64,000 nt of DNA. Source: Muriicola sp041358175. GTDB lineage: Bacteria > Bacteroidota > Bacteroidia > Flavobacteriales > Flavobacteriaceae. Position numbers and translations under genes: made by a program. The stretch covers positions 62,001-126,000 of the forward strand of contig NZ_JBGKBE010000007.1 of assembly GCF_041358175.1 (NCBI RefSeq), written 5' to 3'. Within the stretch, counting starts at the first letter, position 1. Every line of letters starts with the position of its first letter. The notes under the pieces are model-generated. The model saw only the letters and a program-made list of their open reading frames with translations. It did no database searches and had not been told where the DNA came from. This document shows, in pieces, positions 54,058-63,200 of this stretch.

Positions 54058-56763
54058 CAATCAAACAAACGGCTTTTTCTTTTCTCTGCTTTGTTCCTCT
54101 TGGTTGCAACAATGATTTTTGGACAGGAGGACCTGAAAAAACCTTTGCCCATCAAAGCGGTACAGGACAGTATCAAAGCTCCGCTACCACCTCAGAGCCT
54201 TATTCAGGATAGTGTTCAAACCGACACAGTCCGCACAGATTCACTCCCCAAAAAGCCAGCTCTCTTACTGGATAATATCAAATATAAGGCCAAAGATTAC
54301 GTAAAACTGAGTCAGAAAGATCAAAAGATCTACCTCTACAACGAGGCTGAAATATATTATCAGGACACGGAATTAAAAGCAGGAATCATAATTCTCGACT
54401 ATATAAAGAACGAGGTTTATGCCGGACGGTTAAAAGACTCCCTGGGGAATTATAGCCAACTCCCCTATTTTAAGCAAGGTGAAAATGTGGTAATACCCGA
54501 TTCCATCCGCTTTAATTTTGACACCCAGAAGGCAGTCATATGGAATTCGAGAACCGAGCAACAGGCAGGTCTCGGACAATTAGGGAGTGATGCCATGAAA
54601 GTCTATGCAGAACGTACGAAGAAGGAAAATGATTCGGTCTACTTCCTAAGTGAAGGGAAACTCACTACTTCCAAAGACACTATAGATCCTGATTACTACA
54701 TCCGGGTTCGAAAAGCAAAGTTTGTTCCCAAGAAAAAAGTGATAGCCGGCTTTAGCAACTTATACATAGTAGATGTGCCAACACCTATTGCCCTGCCCTT
54801 TGCCTACTTTCCGCTTACCGTGGGAAGGACGGCCGGGGTGATGATGCCCACTTTTGGGAATGATCCCAACCGCGGGTATTTCCTCCAGAATGCCGGGTAC
54901 TACGTCCCCATTAATGATTATGTAGACCTTACACTCACAGGTGACCTTTACACCAACGGCAGTTATGGAATCCGCGCACAATCGGTTTATTCTAAACGAT
55001 ATAAATACAGGGGTAATTTCAATTTCAGATATGAAAATCAGGTGGTGAGCCAGAAAGGTTTCGATGATTACAGCAGGGGTACGATCTACAACATCCAGAT
55101 CTCACATTCACAGGATCCTAAATCAAACCCTAATAGCAGGCTATCGGCCTCGGTGAACCTGGGTAGTAGTCAGTATTACCGGAATTCTCTGCTACAGCAG
55201 AACCTGGCCCTGACACAGACCAATAACTTATCATCTTCCATCTCCTATTCGAAAACTTTTCCGGCCTATCCTTCGGTAAATATGAGTTTGACGGCAACGC
55301 ATAACCAGAACACAAACACCAATGTAGTTGATGTTACCCTGCCTACCCTGCAGGCAAGTATGGAACGTGTATTTCCCTTCGCCCCGCGGGAAGGAATCAA
55401 AAAAGGAGCTTTGCAGAACATCAACTTTCAATACGATCTCAATGGGAGAAACAGCATCAGAACAAATGATGAGGATTTCCTGACCGGTAAAATGTTCGAC
55501 GATGCAAAGGTAGGTGTCAGACATAGGATTCCTATAAGCACCAATTTCAAGGTGGCCAAGCATTTTAGTGTAACTATGGGTGGGAATTATGAAGATATCT
55601 GGTCGCTCCAGACTTTTGGGCAGCGATTTGATCCCGATTCCCAGACCGTTGTAACAGACACCATAAGTGGTTTTGACCGCTATAATCAATACAACTTTAG
55701 TGCTAGTGTGGGAACTACTCTTTACGGAACCTTCACTTTTGGGGAGGGAAAAAAATTCCAGGCACTTAGACATGTAGTCAGACCTACGGTAAGTTATGGA
55801 TACGCTCCTTCTTTTGAGCAGTATTACGACGAATACCTAAATGAAGTTAGTGGTGATATTGTCCAATACAGTCGTTTTCAGAATACAATTTACGGAGCGC
55901 CCCGACTTGGAAAATCCAATGCCCTGACATTTTCACTGCAAAACACTCTTGAGGCAAAAGTGCGGGATAAGGATTCAACAGCAACCGAACCTAAAAAGAT
56001 ACAGCTCCTCAACAGCCTTAATTTCTCATCAGGGTACAACTTTGAAGCCGATTCCTTAAAAATTAGTCCGGTTAGCATGAGTGGGGGTACCAATTTGCTG
56101 AAAAACAAAATGTCTGTAAACTTCGGCGCCAGCCTTGATCCTTATGCTATTGACAATAATGGTAGGAGAATAAATACCTTTAATATTAATAATGGCGGGA
56201 GTCTTTTGAGGCTTACAAATGCAAGGATGAATATCAGTTACAATATCAGTAGCAAGGATTTCGGAGCAAAGGACGAGGATGACAGAGAAGAGGAGGATCC
56301 TTATGACGGCCAGAATTACGTGGCAGCCAGCGGGGGAAGGACGGATGACCTTTTTGGTGCTGCCGACAATTTTAATGAGAGTAGTTTTAAAAATCGTGAC
56401 CCTGACGATATAGAAAACCCCAGGTACAGAACAAAGATTCCCTGGGACCTGAGGCTTCAATATGCAGCGAACTACAATAACAGTAACCGACAAAACGAAT
56501 TCTCGAGCCATTCCCTGATGTTTTCGGGAAATATAGAGTTGGCTCCGCGCTGGAAGGTAGGAGTTTCGTCAGGTTATGATATTAAAAACCAAGGTTTTAC
56601 GGTAACCCAATTGCGATTTGAACGCGACCTAAAGAGTTTTAATCTGCGATTTAACTGGACACCTTTCGGCGACTTTGAACGCTGGTATTTCTTTATTGGG
56701 ATCAAGAGTTCCATTTTGCAGGATCTCAAATGGGAAAACCGGAGTCAGCCACCCAGAAGATAA
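54055..56763 (+). CDS. LptD-like LPS-assembly outer-membrane protein
   Basis: 902 residues. A signal peptide (about 23 residues, ending IFGQ) is followed by a proline-rich stretch and an OstA/LptA-like beta-jellyroll (residues 70-220: IYLYNEAEIYYQDTELKAG region). The remainder is a large outer-membrane beta-barrel rich in alternating aromatic strands (VSSGYDIKNQGFTVTQLRFE near the end), the Bacteroidota form of LptD. It inserts lipopolysaccharide into the outer leaflet. The start is TTG at 54055: the first ATG (codon 20) is too late in the signal peptide. It is divergent from the amidase gene. The region 740-790 is acidic and probably a loop. Confidence 0.88.
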   Translation: MQSNKRLFLFSALFLLVATMIFGQEDLKKPLPIKAVQDSIKAPLPPQSLIQDSVQTDTVRTDSLPKKPALLLDNIKYKAKDYVKLSQKDQKIYLYNEAEIYYQDTELKAGIIILDYIKNEVYAGRLKDSLGNYSQLPYFKQGENVVIPDSIRFNFDTQKAVIWNSRTEQQAGLGQLGSDAMKVYAERTKKENDSVYFLSEGKLTTSKDTIDPDYYIRVRKAKFVPKKKVIAGFSNLYIVDVPTPIALPFAYFPLTVGRTAGVMMPTFGNDPNRGYFLQNAGYYVPINDYVDLTLTGDLYTNGSYGIRAQSVYSKRYKYRGNFNFRYENQVVSQKGFDDYSRGTIYNIQISHSQDPKSNPNSRLSASVNLGSSQYYRNSLLQQNLALTQTNNLSSSISYSKTFPAYPSVNMSLTATHNQNTNTNVVDVTLPTLQASMERVFPFAPREGIKKGALQNINFQYDLNGRNSIRTNDEDFLTGKMFDDAKVGVRHRIPISTNFKVAKHFSVTMGGNYEDIWSLQTFGQRFDPDSQTVVTDTISGFDRYNQYNFSASVGTTLYGTFTFGEGKKFQALRHVVRPTVSYGYAPSFEQYYDEYLNEVSGDIVQYSRFQNTIYGAPRLGKSNALTFSLQNTLEAKVRDKDSTATEPKKIQLLNSLNFSSGYNFEADSLKISPVSMSGGTNLLKNKMSVNFGASLDPYAIDNNGRRINTFNINNGGSLLRLTNARMNISYNISSKDFGAKDEDDREEEDPYDGQNYVAASGGRTDDLFGAADNFNESSFKNRDPDDIENPRYRTKIPWDLRLQYAANYNNSNRQNEFSSHSLMFSGNIELAPRWKVGVSSGYDIKNQGFTVTQLRFERDLKSFNLRFNWTPFGDFERWYFFIGIKSSILQDLKWENRSQPPRR

Positions 56764-56782
56764 ACCCAAAATACTACAGGAA

Positions 56783-57169
56783 ATGAGCAGTAGAAAAATT
56801 ATTCACACTTCCAAAGCCCCTTCCCCCATCGGGCCTTATAGTCAGGCCATACTAGCCGGCAATACTCTTTTTATTTCCGGCCAGATCGCCCTGGATCCGA
56901 ATAGCGGGGAACTGATTGAAGGAGATATTAAAGAGGAGACCAGAAAATGCATGGAAAACCTCAGAGCAATTCTTACCAAGGCCAGTATGAGCTTTGAACA
57001 GGTTGTTAAGGCTTCTATTTTTGTAAAGGATATGAAGCAATTTGCAGAAATCAATGAAGTTTACGCTTCTTATTTTGATTCGGATTACGCTCCTGCCCGT
57101 GAAACGGTTGAAGTTGCCAATCTCCCGAAGTTTGTCAATGTGGAGATCTCGATGATCGCGATCAGATAG
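56783..57169 (+). CDS. ridA: RidA-family deaminase
   Basis: 128 residues, the normal RidA length. The motif APSPIGPYSQAILAGNTLFI is near the N-terminus, and the substrate-binding Arg lies in APARETVEVANLP near the C-terminus. RidA hydrolyses reactive 2-aminoacrylate and related imines to 2-oxo acids. The frame extends upstream to an ATG at 56675, inside the lptD-like gene, but the conserved start is ATG 56783, with AGGA six bases before it. Nineteen bases separate it from lptD. It overlaps the convergent sugar-kinase gene by eight bases. Confidence 0.93.
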   Translation: MSSRKIIHTSKAPSPIGPYSQAILAGNTLFISGQIALDPNSGELIEGDIKEETRKCMENLRAILTKASMSFEQVVKASIFVKDMKQFAEINEVYASYFDSDYAPARETVEVANLPKFVNVEISMIAIR

Positions 57170-58013
57170 TTGCTTTGTGGAATTCAACCAGGCCTTCAAT
57201 GGGTCGTTGTCTGATAACTCCGGTTACAAGATCGTTCCGTTCCAGTACGGCTTTTAACTCATCACGCAGGAAATAGGCGATACTCCCTACAAAATGAATG
57301 GGCACCTTGGTAGCCAGCTCGAACTGCATAATATAGTTATTTACAAACTGCTGTAATCCCTTGTCTATTACTCCTTTGCAATAAGGATGGTCCTTGTTTT
57401 CAATCAGAAAACGGGCAAAAGTAGCCAGGTAGGTATTTGGGTTGGGCTGTTTGTAGAGGTTTTCCTTGATCACATCCGGATCGAGGTTGTATTCACTGGC
57501 AAATTTATGACCTAAGGCCTGAGGCATCTTATGGAAGTAATAATCCCGAATCAGTTTTCTTCCAAAAAAGTTACCACTTCCATCGTCCATGGGGATGTAC
57601 CCCAGGGAAATCACCTTTTGAAATAATTGGTGACCATCGTAGTAACTGCAATTAGAGCCCGTTCCCAGGATACATACTATTCCCTGATATCCTACCTTGG
57701 TTGTTGAATAGATCGCAGCATAGGTATCTTCCTTTACCTCAATCTTGGCATTAGTGAAAAACGATTTAAAGATATTCCGCAGAAACTTCTTCATCCGATC
57801 TGTACCGCAACCGGCTCCGTAAAAATAAAGTCGTTTAACCTTGGATTTACTCTTTGAAATCTCAAAGTTATTTGCCAGTCGATCTTCGATGACCTCCCTG
57901 GTTAATACTTCCGGACTCAGGCCAAGGGTTTGCGTCATAAAAACCTCTTCGCCTTTTTCATCCAGTGCGATCCAGTCTGCTTTTGTTGCTCCGCTATCTA
58001 CTATTAATATCAT
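57162..58013 (-). CDS. BadF/N-acetylglucosamine kinase-like protein
   Basis: 283 residues of the actin-like ATPase superfamily. Phosphate-1 motif is LIVDSGATKADW at the N-terminus; phosphate-2 region ILGTGSNCSYYDG; a middle loop has DDGSGNFFGRKLIRDYYF, characteristic of the BadF-type GlcNAc kinases. The likely reaction is ATP-dependent phosphorylation of GlcNAc or a related amino sugar, which would suit recycling of wall fragments released by the NagZ-like enzyme. The substrate is inferred. The gene is downstream of gapA but separated by a bidirectional-looking hairpin. Its last bases overlap the convergent ridA. Confidence 0.85.
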   Translation of the reverse strand: MILIVDSGATKADWIALDEKGEEVFMTQTLGLSPEVLTREVIEDRLANNFEISKSKSKVKRLYFYGAGCGTDRMKKFLRNIFKSFFTNAKIEVKEDTYAAIYSTTKVGYQGIVCILGTGSNCSYYDGHQLFQKVISLGYIPMDDGSGNFFGRKLIRDYYFHKMPQALGHKFASEYNLDPDVIKENLYKQPNPNTYLATFARFLIENKDHPYCKGVIDKGLQQFVNNYIMQFELATKVPIHFVGSIAYFLRDELKAVLERNDLVTGVIRQRPIEGLVEFHKATI

Positions 58014-58024
58014 AGAATTACGCT

Positions 58025-58076
58025 TAAAAAAGAAATCCTTAAAATAAGCAAAATATACCTATTCTAAGGATTTTTT
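58025..58076 (-). terminator. Terminator downstream of gapA
   Basis: AAATCCTTA (58033-58041) pairs with TAAGGATTT (58065-58073); the inner part (AAATAAG/CTATT) adds weaker pairing. On the minus strand the hairpin is followed by a T-run (58025-58030 read as T). It would end the pfkA-gapA transcript. A T-run on the plus side gives weak bidirectionality. Confidence 0.8.
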
Positions 58077-58094
58077 AGAGTTAAGAATCAGCCC

Positions 58095-59096
58095 TTAGAG
58101 CTTGTGGATATATTGAGCCAGGTCTACTAATTTATTGGAGTATCCTGCTTCGTTATCGTACCATGAAATCACTTTAAAAAATCTCGGATTCAATTCGATT
58201 CCTGCATCGGCATCAAATATGCTGGTTCTGGGGTCACCGACAAAATCCTGAGAAACAACAAGTTCTTCCGTATATCCAAGAATTCCTTTTAATTCTCCTT
58301 CGGAGGCTGTTTTAAAGGCTTTTTTAATCTCCTCATAGGAAGTATCTTTCTGAAGTTTTACAGTAAGGTCCACCACTGAAACATCTGCCGTAGGCACCCT
58401 GAATGCCATTCCGGTAAGTTTTCCTTCCAGTGCAGGAATAACCTTTGTTACAGCTTTTGCCGCACCTGTCGAGGCAGGTATAATATTAAGCATGGCACTT
58501 CTACCGCCTCTGTAATCCTTTCTTGAAGGACCGTCTACGGTGAGCTGTGTAGCTGTGGTGGCGTGAACTGTAGTCATCAGTGCTTCTTCAATTCCAAAGG
58601 AATCATTAAGTACTTTGGCCATTGGCGCCAGACAGTTTGTGGTACAGGAAGCGTTGGAAACGATTTTGTCCGAAGCTTTTACTTCCTTATGGTTCACTCC
58701 CATGACAAACATAGGCGCATCTTTTGATGGTGCAGAGATCACTACTTTTTTAGCCCCGCCATCGATGTGATATTGAGCAGTTTCCATCGTAGTGAAAATA
58801 CCGGTACATTCCGCAACAATATCCACTCCTACGGCATCCCATTTTACATTTTTTGGATCCCTTTCTGCTGTAATCCTTACAGTTTTCCCATCAACAACCA
58901 GATGGCCATCTTTAACATCCACTGTTCCGTCAAACCTTCCGTGTACTGAATCGTATTTCAGGAGGTAGGCCAGGTGCTCTACGTCCAGAAGGTCATTGAT
59001 TGCAACTACCTCAATCCCATCTCTTTTTACGATAGATCTGAGGACCAATCTTCCAATTCTACCAAATCCGTTTATTCCTACTTTTAATGTTGCCAT
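58095..59096 (-). CDS. gapA: Glyceraldehyde-3-phosphate dehydrogenase
   Basis: 333 residues, the normal length for the type I enzyme. NAD-binding motif GINGFGRIGRLVLRSI at the N-terminus; the active-site Cys in SNASCTTNCLAPMAKVL; HATTATQLTVDGPSRKDYRG; and WYDNEAGYSNKLVDLA at the C-terminus. It oxidises glyceraldehyde-3-phosphate to 1,3-bisphosphoglycerate in glycolysis. It follows pfkA by ten bases and shares its promoter. A terminator hairpin lies 20-70 bases after its stop. Confidence 0.97.
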   Translation of the reverse strand: MATLKVGINGFGRIGRLVLRSIVKRDGIEVVAINDLLDVEHLAYLLKYDSVHGRFDGTVDVKDGHLVVDGKTVRITAERDPKNVKWDAVGVDIVAECTGIFTTMETAQYHIDGGAKKVVISAPSKDAPMFVMGVNHKEVKASDKIVSNASCTTNCLAPMAKVLNDSFGIEEALMTTVHATTATQLTVDGPSRKDYRGGRSAMLNIIPASTGAAKAVTKVIPALEGKLTGMAFRVPTADVSVVDLTVKLQKDTSYEEIKKAFKTASEGELKGILGYTEELVVSQDFVGDPRTSIFDADAGIELNPRFFKVISWYDNEAGYSNKLVDLAQYIHKL

Positions 59097-59106
59097 ATTC
59101 TTTCTT

Positions 59107-60096
59107 TTATGTACTCATTATATCGGAGACTCTTATGAGCTCCTTGTTTATTTTCGTTTTTCCTTTGATCGCTTCACTTATCGGAGTAAAAGCAATATCG
59201 TCATCCAGGATTCCTACCATAAGGTTTGTCTTTCCATCCAAAAGTGCTTCTACCGCCTTCACTCCCATCCTGCTTGCCAGTACTCTGTCAAAACAAGTGG
59301 GTGAACCCCCGCGCTGCATATGCCCCAGTACACAAACACGCACGTCGTAGATGGGAAGGTTTTCTTCTACATATTCCTTTAGCTGAAAGACATTTTTACC
59401 GGTAGTTGTATCCCCTTCGGCTACAACCACAATACTAGAAGACTTCCCGGTGAGTTTGCTTCGCTTAAGGGAATCTAAAAGACGTTCCAGACCCAGGTTT
59501 TCCTCTGGTATCAGAATTTCTTCCGCTCCTGCTCCTACCCCTGCATTTAATGCAATATGACCTACATCTCTTCCCATTACCTCAACAAAAAATAGTCGGT
59601 GATGAGAACTGGCCGTATCGCGGATCTTATCTATGACCTCCATAGCCGTATTGATAGCCGTATCGAAACCAAGGGTATAACGGGTGCCGAATATATCGTT
59701 GTCAATAGTTCCGGGTATTCCTATGACAGGTATGCCAAATTCTTCATTAAATAAAAGGGCACCTGTGAAACTACCGTCACCCCCAATTACGACCATGGCG
59801 TCTACACCTTCCGATTTGAGCTGATCGTATGCTTTCTGTCTTCCTTCCTTTGTCCTGAACTCTTCACAGCGGGCAGATTTTAATATGGTGCCTCCTTTGT
59901 TGATAATATTATTGACACTTCGAGCATTCATGGGAAGGAAATCCCCCTCAATCATTCCTTCATATCCCCTGTAAATCCCTACGCAATCAATTTTCATAAA
60001 GGCACAGGTACGAACGACTGATCTGATGGCAGCATTCATTCCGGGAGAGTCTCCTCCGGAGGTAAAAACCGCTACTTTCTGAATTTTTGCTTCCAT
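59107..60096 (-). CDS. pfkA: ATP-dependent 6-phosphofructokinase
   Basis: 329 residues. The ATP site is FTSGGDSPGMNAAIRSVV, followed by VIGGDGSFTGALLF, the catalytic GIPGTIDNDIFGTRYTLGFD, VEVMGRDVGHIALNAG and GHMQRGGSPTCFDRVLASRM. The GGDG motif marks the ATP-using, allosteric type. It phosphorylates fructose-6-phosphate in glycolysis. It forms an operon with gapA (ten bases apart), a common arrangement in Flavobacteriaceae. A -7 box lies 17 bases before its ATG. Confidence 0.97.
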   Translation of the reverse strand: MEAKIQKVAVFTSGGDSPGMNAAIRSVVRTCAFMKIDCVGIYRGYEGMIEGDFLPMNARSVNNIINKGGTILKSARCEEFRTKEGRQKAYDQLKSEGVDAMVVIGGDGSFTGALLFNEEFGIPVIGIPGTIDNDIFGTRYTLGFDTAINTAMEVIDKIRDTASSHHRLFFVEVMGRDVGHIALNAGVGAGAEEILIPEENLGLERLLDSLKRSKLTGKSSSIVVVAEGDTTTGKNVFQLKEYVEENLPIYDVRVCVLGHMQRGGSPTCFDRVLASRMGVKAVEALLDGKTNLMVGILDDDIAFTPISEAIKGKTKINKELIRVSDIMST

Positions 60097-60112
60097 AAAA
60101 AATTTCGAAGTT

Positions 60113-60120
60113 CAAAAATA
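60113..60120 (-). promoter_or_regulatory. Bacteroidota -7 promoter box TATTTTTG for pfkA-gapA
   Basis: On the minus strand TATTTTTG fits TAnnTTTG exactly and lies 16 bases before the pfkA ATG. It is identical to the box at 1702-1709. A -33 TTTG at the right distance was not found. Confidence 0.6.
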
Positions 60121-60244
60121 GCAAACAATTATGAAATCATAGTATATACAAAGGCTTAATTGCCATTTATCAACTAATCAAACGATGTAGTTTAATAAAA
60201 ATAAAGGAATGGTTTACAATATTGCGGAAATAACAATTGTTGTT

Positions 60245-63200
60245 CTATTCCTGATCTGGAAGTGTCTTCGGTTTCTGATAAAACTTAATCAGACTGTCCC
60301 TGCCCATTGTCGCCCTTGTTTGTTCAACTTTTAACTTGGTATCCTGACTCTCCTGCTTGGGTTTAAACACTTTACGCAGTAGATCGTTGAAGGTATTAAA
60401 ATCTACTTCATATGATAAACCTACCCCCTGGGTATAGCCGGTCTGGTCTGCCAGGAATTGCTGGATTTCATTTTCACGGTTAAAGATCTTAGCCCTCAAG
60501 GTTCCCTCTTCGTTTAAAAGCACCTGTACTTCCACATCTCCGGCCACAACGGTTTCACTGACACCTCCTACCGGAACACCGAACCGACCGTTAAACAATA
60601 CTCTGTCACTTATCCTGGTCGATACCGTAACCCCCAGCCTGTTCTCGGTCTGTATCTGAGTGGGGTCTAGGGTACCCTGTTCCAGAGAAAAGCCAAAATC
60701 AAATTTATCGTTACCCCCACCCAGAAGGGAATTTACCAGGCCTGAAGCTGTCTGGATGAGATTTCCGGTTACTGCCTGCTGGTTCAAACCACTTCCTTCA
60801 TCCACAAAGGTGCCCTGGGCAAGCAGGAAAAAGGCGTTGCGCTCTTCCACCGTTGGATCCTGAAGCTTGTATTCCAGCTCCGACTGTACGATGGAACTTG
60901 TACCCGGAAATTCTATGTTAAAATCGATGGTGGGCCGCTCCAGTTCTCCTGTAAGCTGCACCACCACATCAGTGGATATTCGTCTGGTGACCCCAGAATT
61001 ATCGAGAAGGGGCGCCGGATTTGCCGTGAGCGAATACACAGCTTCCATATTTAACTGGGCGGCGAGGGGAGTACCATCCCATACGATACTTCCACCCGGT
61101 TTAACATTAAATGACTTGTCAATGACCCCCCCGAAACGGTAATTGTACGTCCCGGTCACAACTACAAAATCCCCGAACATATTAAATTTACCCTTGGTAT
61201 TTATTTCGATGAGAAGAATCCCTTCCCCTGTTCCCTTCAGGGATGACCCGGTTTTCTGATCAACCACTATTTCCACTTCGGCATCAGGTGTAACGTCGAG
61301 GTCAAAATTGAGTTCGAGGCCTTCGTAATCCTGCAGGGTCTTTTCAATTTCAAAGGTTTGCTGATCCTTCTTTTCTATAAAATTGATAAAGGAGTAATCT
61401 CCCACAGAAGCTACATCGCTCAGAGGGATTTTAAGGGAAGTACCTTCAGCGGTTTCGCCGTTGACCTTAATTGTTAGAGCCTTTGTGGGGCCAAATATCC
61501 TCCCTTCCCCGTTAAGGTACCCGGTTCCGTAATACAACACCTCCTCCTCATAAGGTGTATTGAGAATCAGGAATCGATTGTTATTGGTATTCACATCGAG
61601 ATCAAGGCTCCAGTCGTCCCAGAATTGATGCTTGATCGTACCGTCGAGTTCGGCCGTGGTATTCATGGCAATATCCGTCAGTTGAATATTTTCAAAATCG
61701 AAAGTCTGGTTATACAGGCGAACACTAGAGTTCGGCCCGAATTGGTAATCTACATTGAGGTAAGGTATGGCAATACCTGCATCATTTAAACTGAGGAGGC
61801 CACTGATATCGGGATTTCGCAAATCGCCTTTGATCTGAGCCGTGCCATTGAGCAATCCCCGGATGTTGGTAATGACTCCTTCCCCAAGCGGACTAAAAGG
61901 TTCGAGGCTGAAGTTGTTAAAATTAGCCATCAGATCGGCATCCGGAATATCATTCCTGTTGCTGAAATTTCCTAACAGACTGAATTTTTCAATGCCATTA
62001 TCAGAGATTTGTGAATTTACCACGTACTCGGTAAGATCTCTGTTCCCTACAATGCCAATACTCAACTCGCCAAGTGGAATTTCATTAACTCCGAAATCTG
62101 AAATTTGCAGGTTACAGGAGGGTAAATAAATATCATCCTTCTGAAGGATATTTAAAGTTCCGTTGATCTCCCCCTGAAGTTTAAGGCTGTCTATGGTCGG
62201 AGTAATTTTATTCAGGGAAACAATCTTAAAATCAAGCTGAAGATCTTTATAGGTAGAATCGGCCAGTTCGCCCCTTAATCTTATTTGTTCCCGGTTGTCA
62301 TTATTCATTACGATTTCCTGGATCTGAATGCTGTCTAGCGATCTGCTGATGATGACCTTGTTTTTCTGATCTCCATCTTTATTAAGGATCCAGGTATTTC
62401 CTTTAAAACTAACATCAGAGCGTTTTAGACCTATGACCGAACGGTTCTGTGCATTGAAGGTGTGGTAAAAGTTAAGGTTATAACTGTCGTTGAAATCCCT
62501 TCCACCTTTAAATTCCGTTCTGAAGAAGAGGGTGTCAGAAAGTGTGGTGTTGATCAGATTAAAGTCTTTAAGGTCATAGTAGACTGATTTGACATCGGAT
62601 ACCGACACATAGGTATTGAAAAGGGGGTTTTTATTGTCAATCTTTACGTCTATACTATCAAAGACATTATCAAAGGCAGCTATCCGTGGTGATTTAAAGT
62701 TGAGCTTAAAGTCGCCCTCATCGGCAACAATATTGCCTCTAATAAACGTATTGGGATCAAAGGCCACCTGAGGAAAAAATACGTCTACAATCTTGTTGTA
62801 GATTTTAAAATTGAAATCGAGTACCTGTCCCTCCGAAATTTCGAAGGGTTTGTAATTGGTGTAAATACTACCTATGGAATTTCTTAGGAGCTTGTCGAGT
62901 TCGTTGACCTTGAAACGACCCCTCATAAACCCTGTTATGATATCAGGAGAATTTATTTCAACGGTCCTGATACTGTCCTGATCAAAGGAAGAGGTTACTT
63001 TAAAATCTTCAAAGTAATAGGTATTGTTGATGTTCTGATAGTTGGTGTTCGAAAAGGAAACATTCCCCACAACATCATCGAGATTACTTCCGGAAATATC
63101 CATTTTAACATCCCCTTTAAATACCGATACGCTATCTCTTATGAAGTTCAGTTTCTTTAAGTCGGCATAGGCCACTGAGGCATTAAAATTAAAGTTATTC

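Noticed and set aside
56675..56782. Longer RidA with 36 extra N-terminal residues
   Set aside because: The extension lies inside the lptD-like gene and precedes the conserved RidA start; ATG 56783 has a suitable upstream AGGA.
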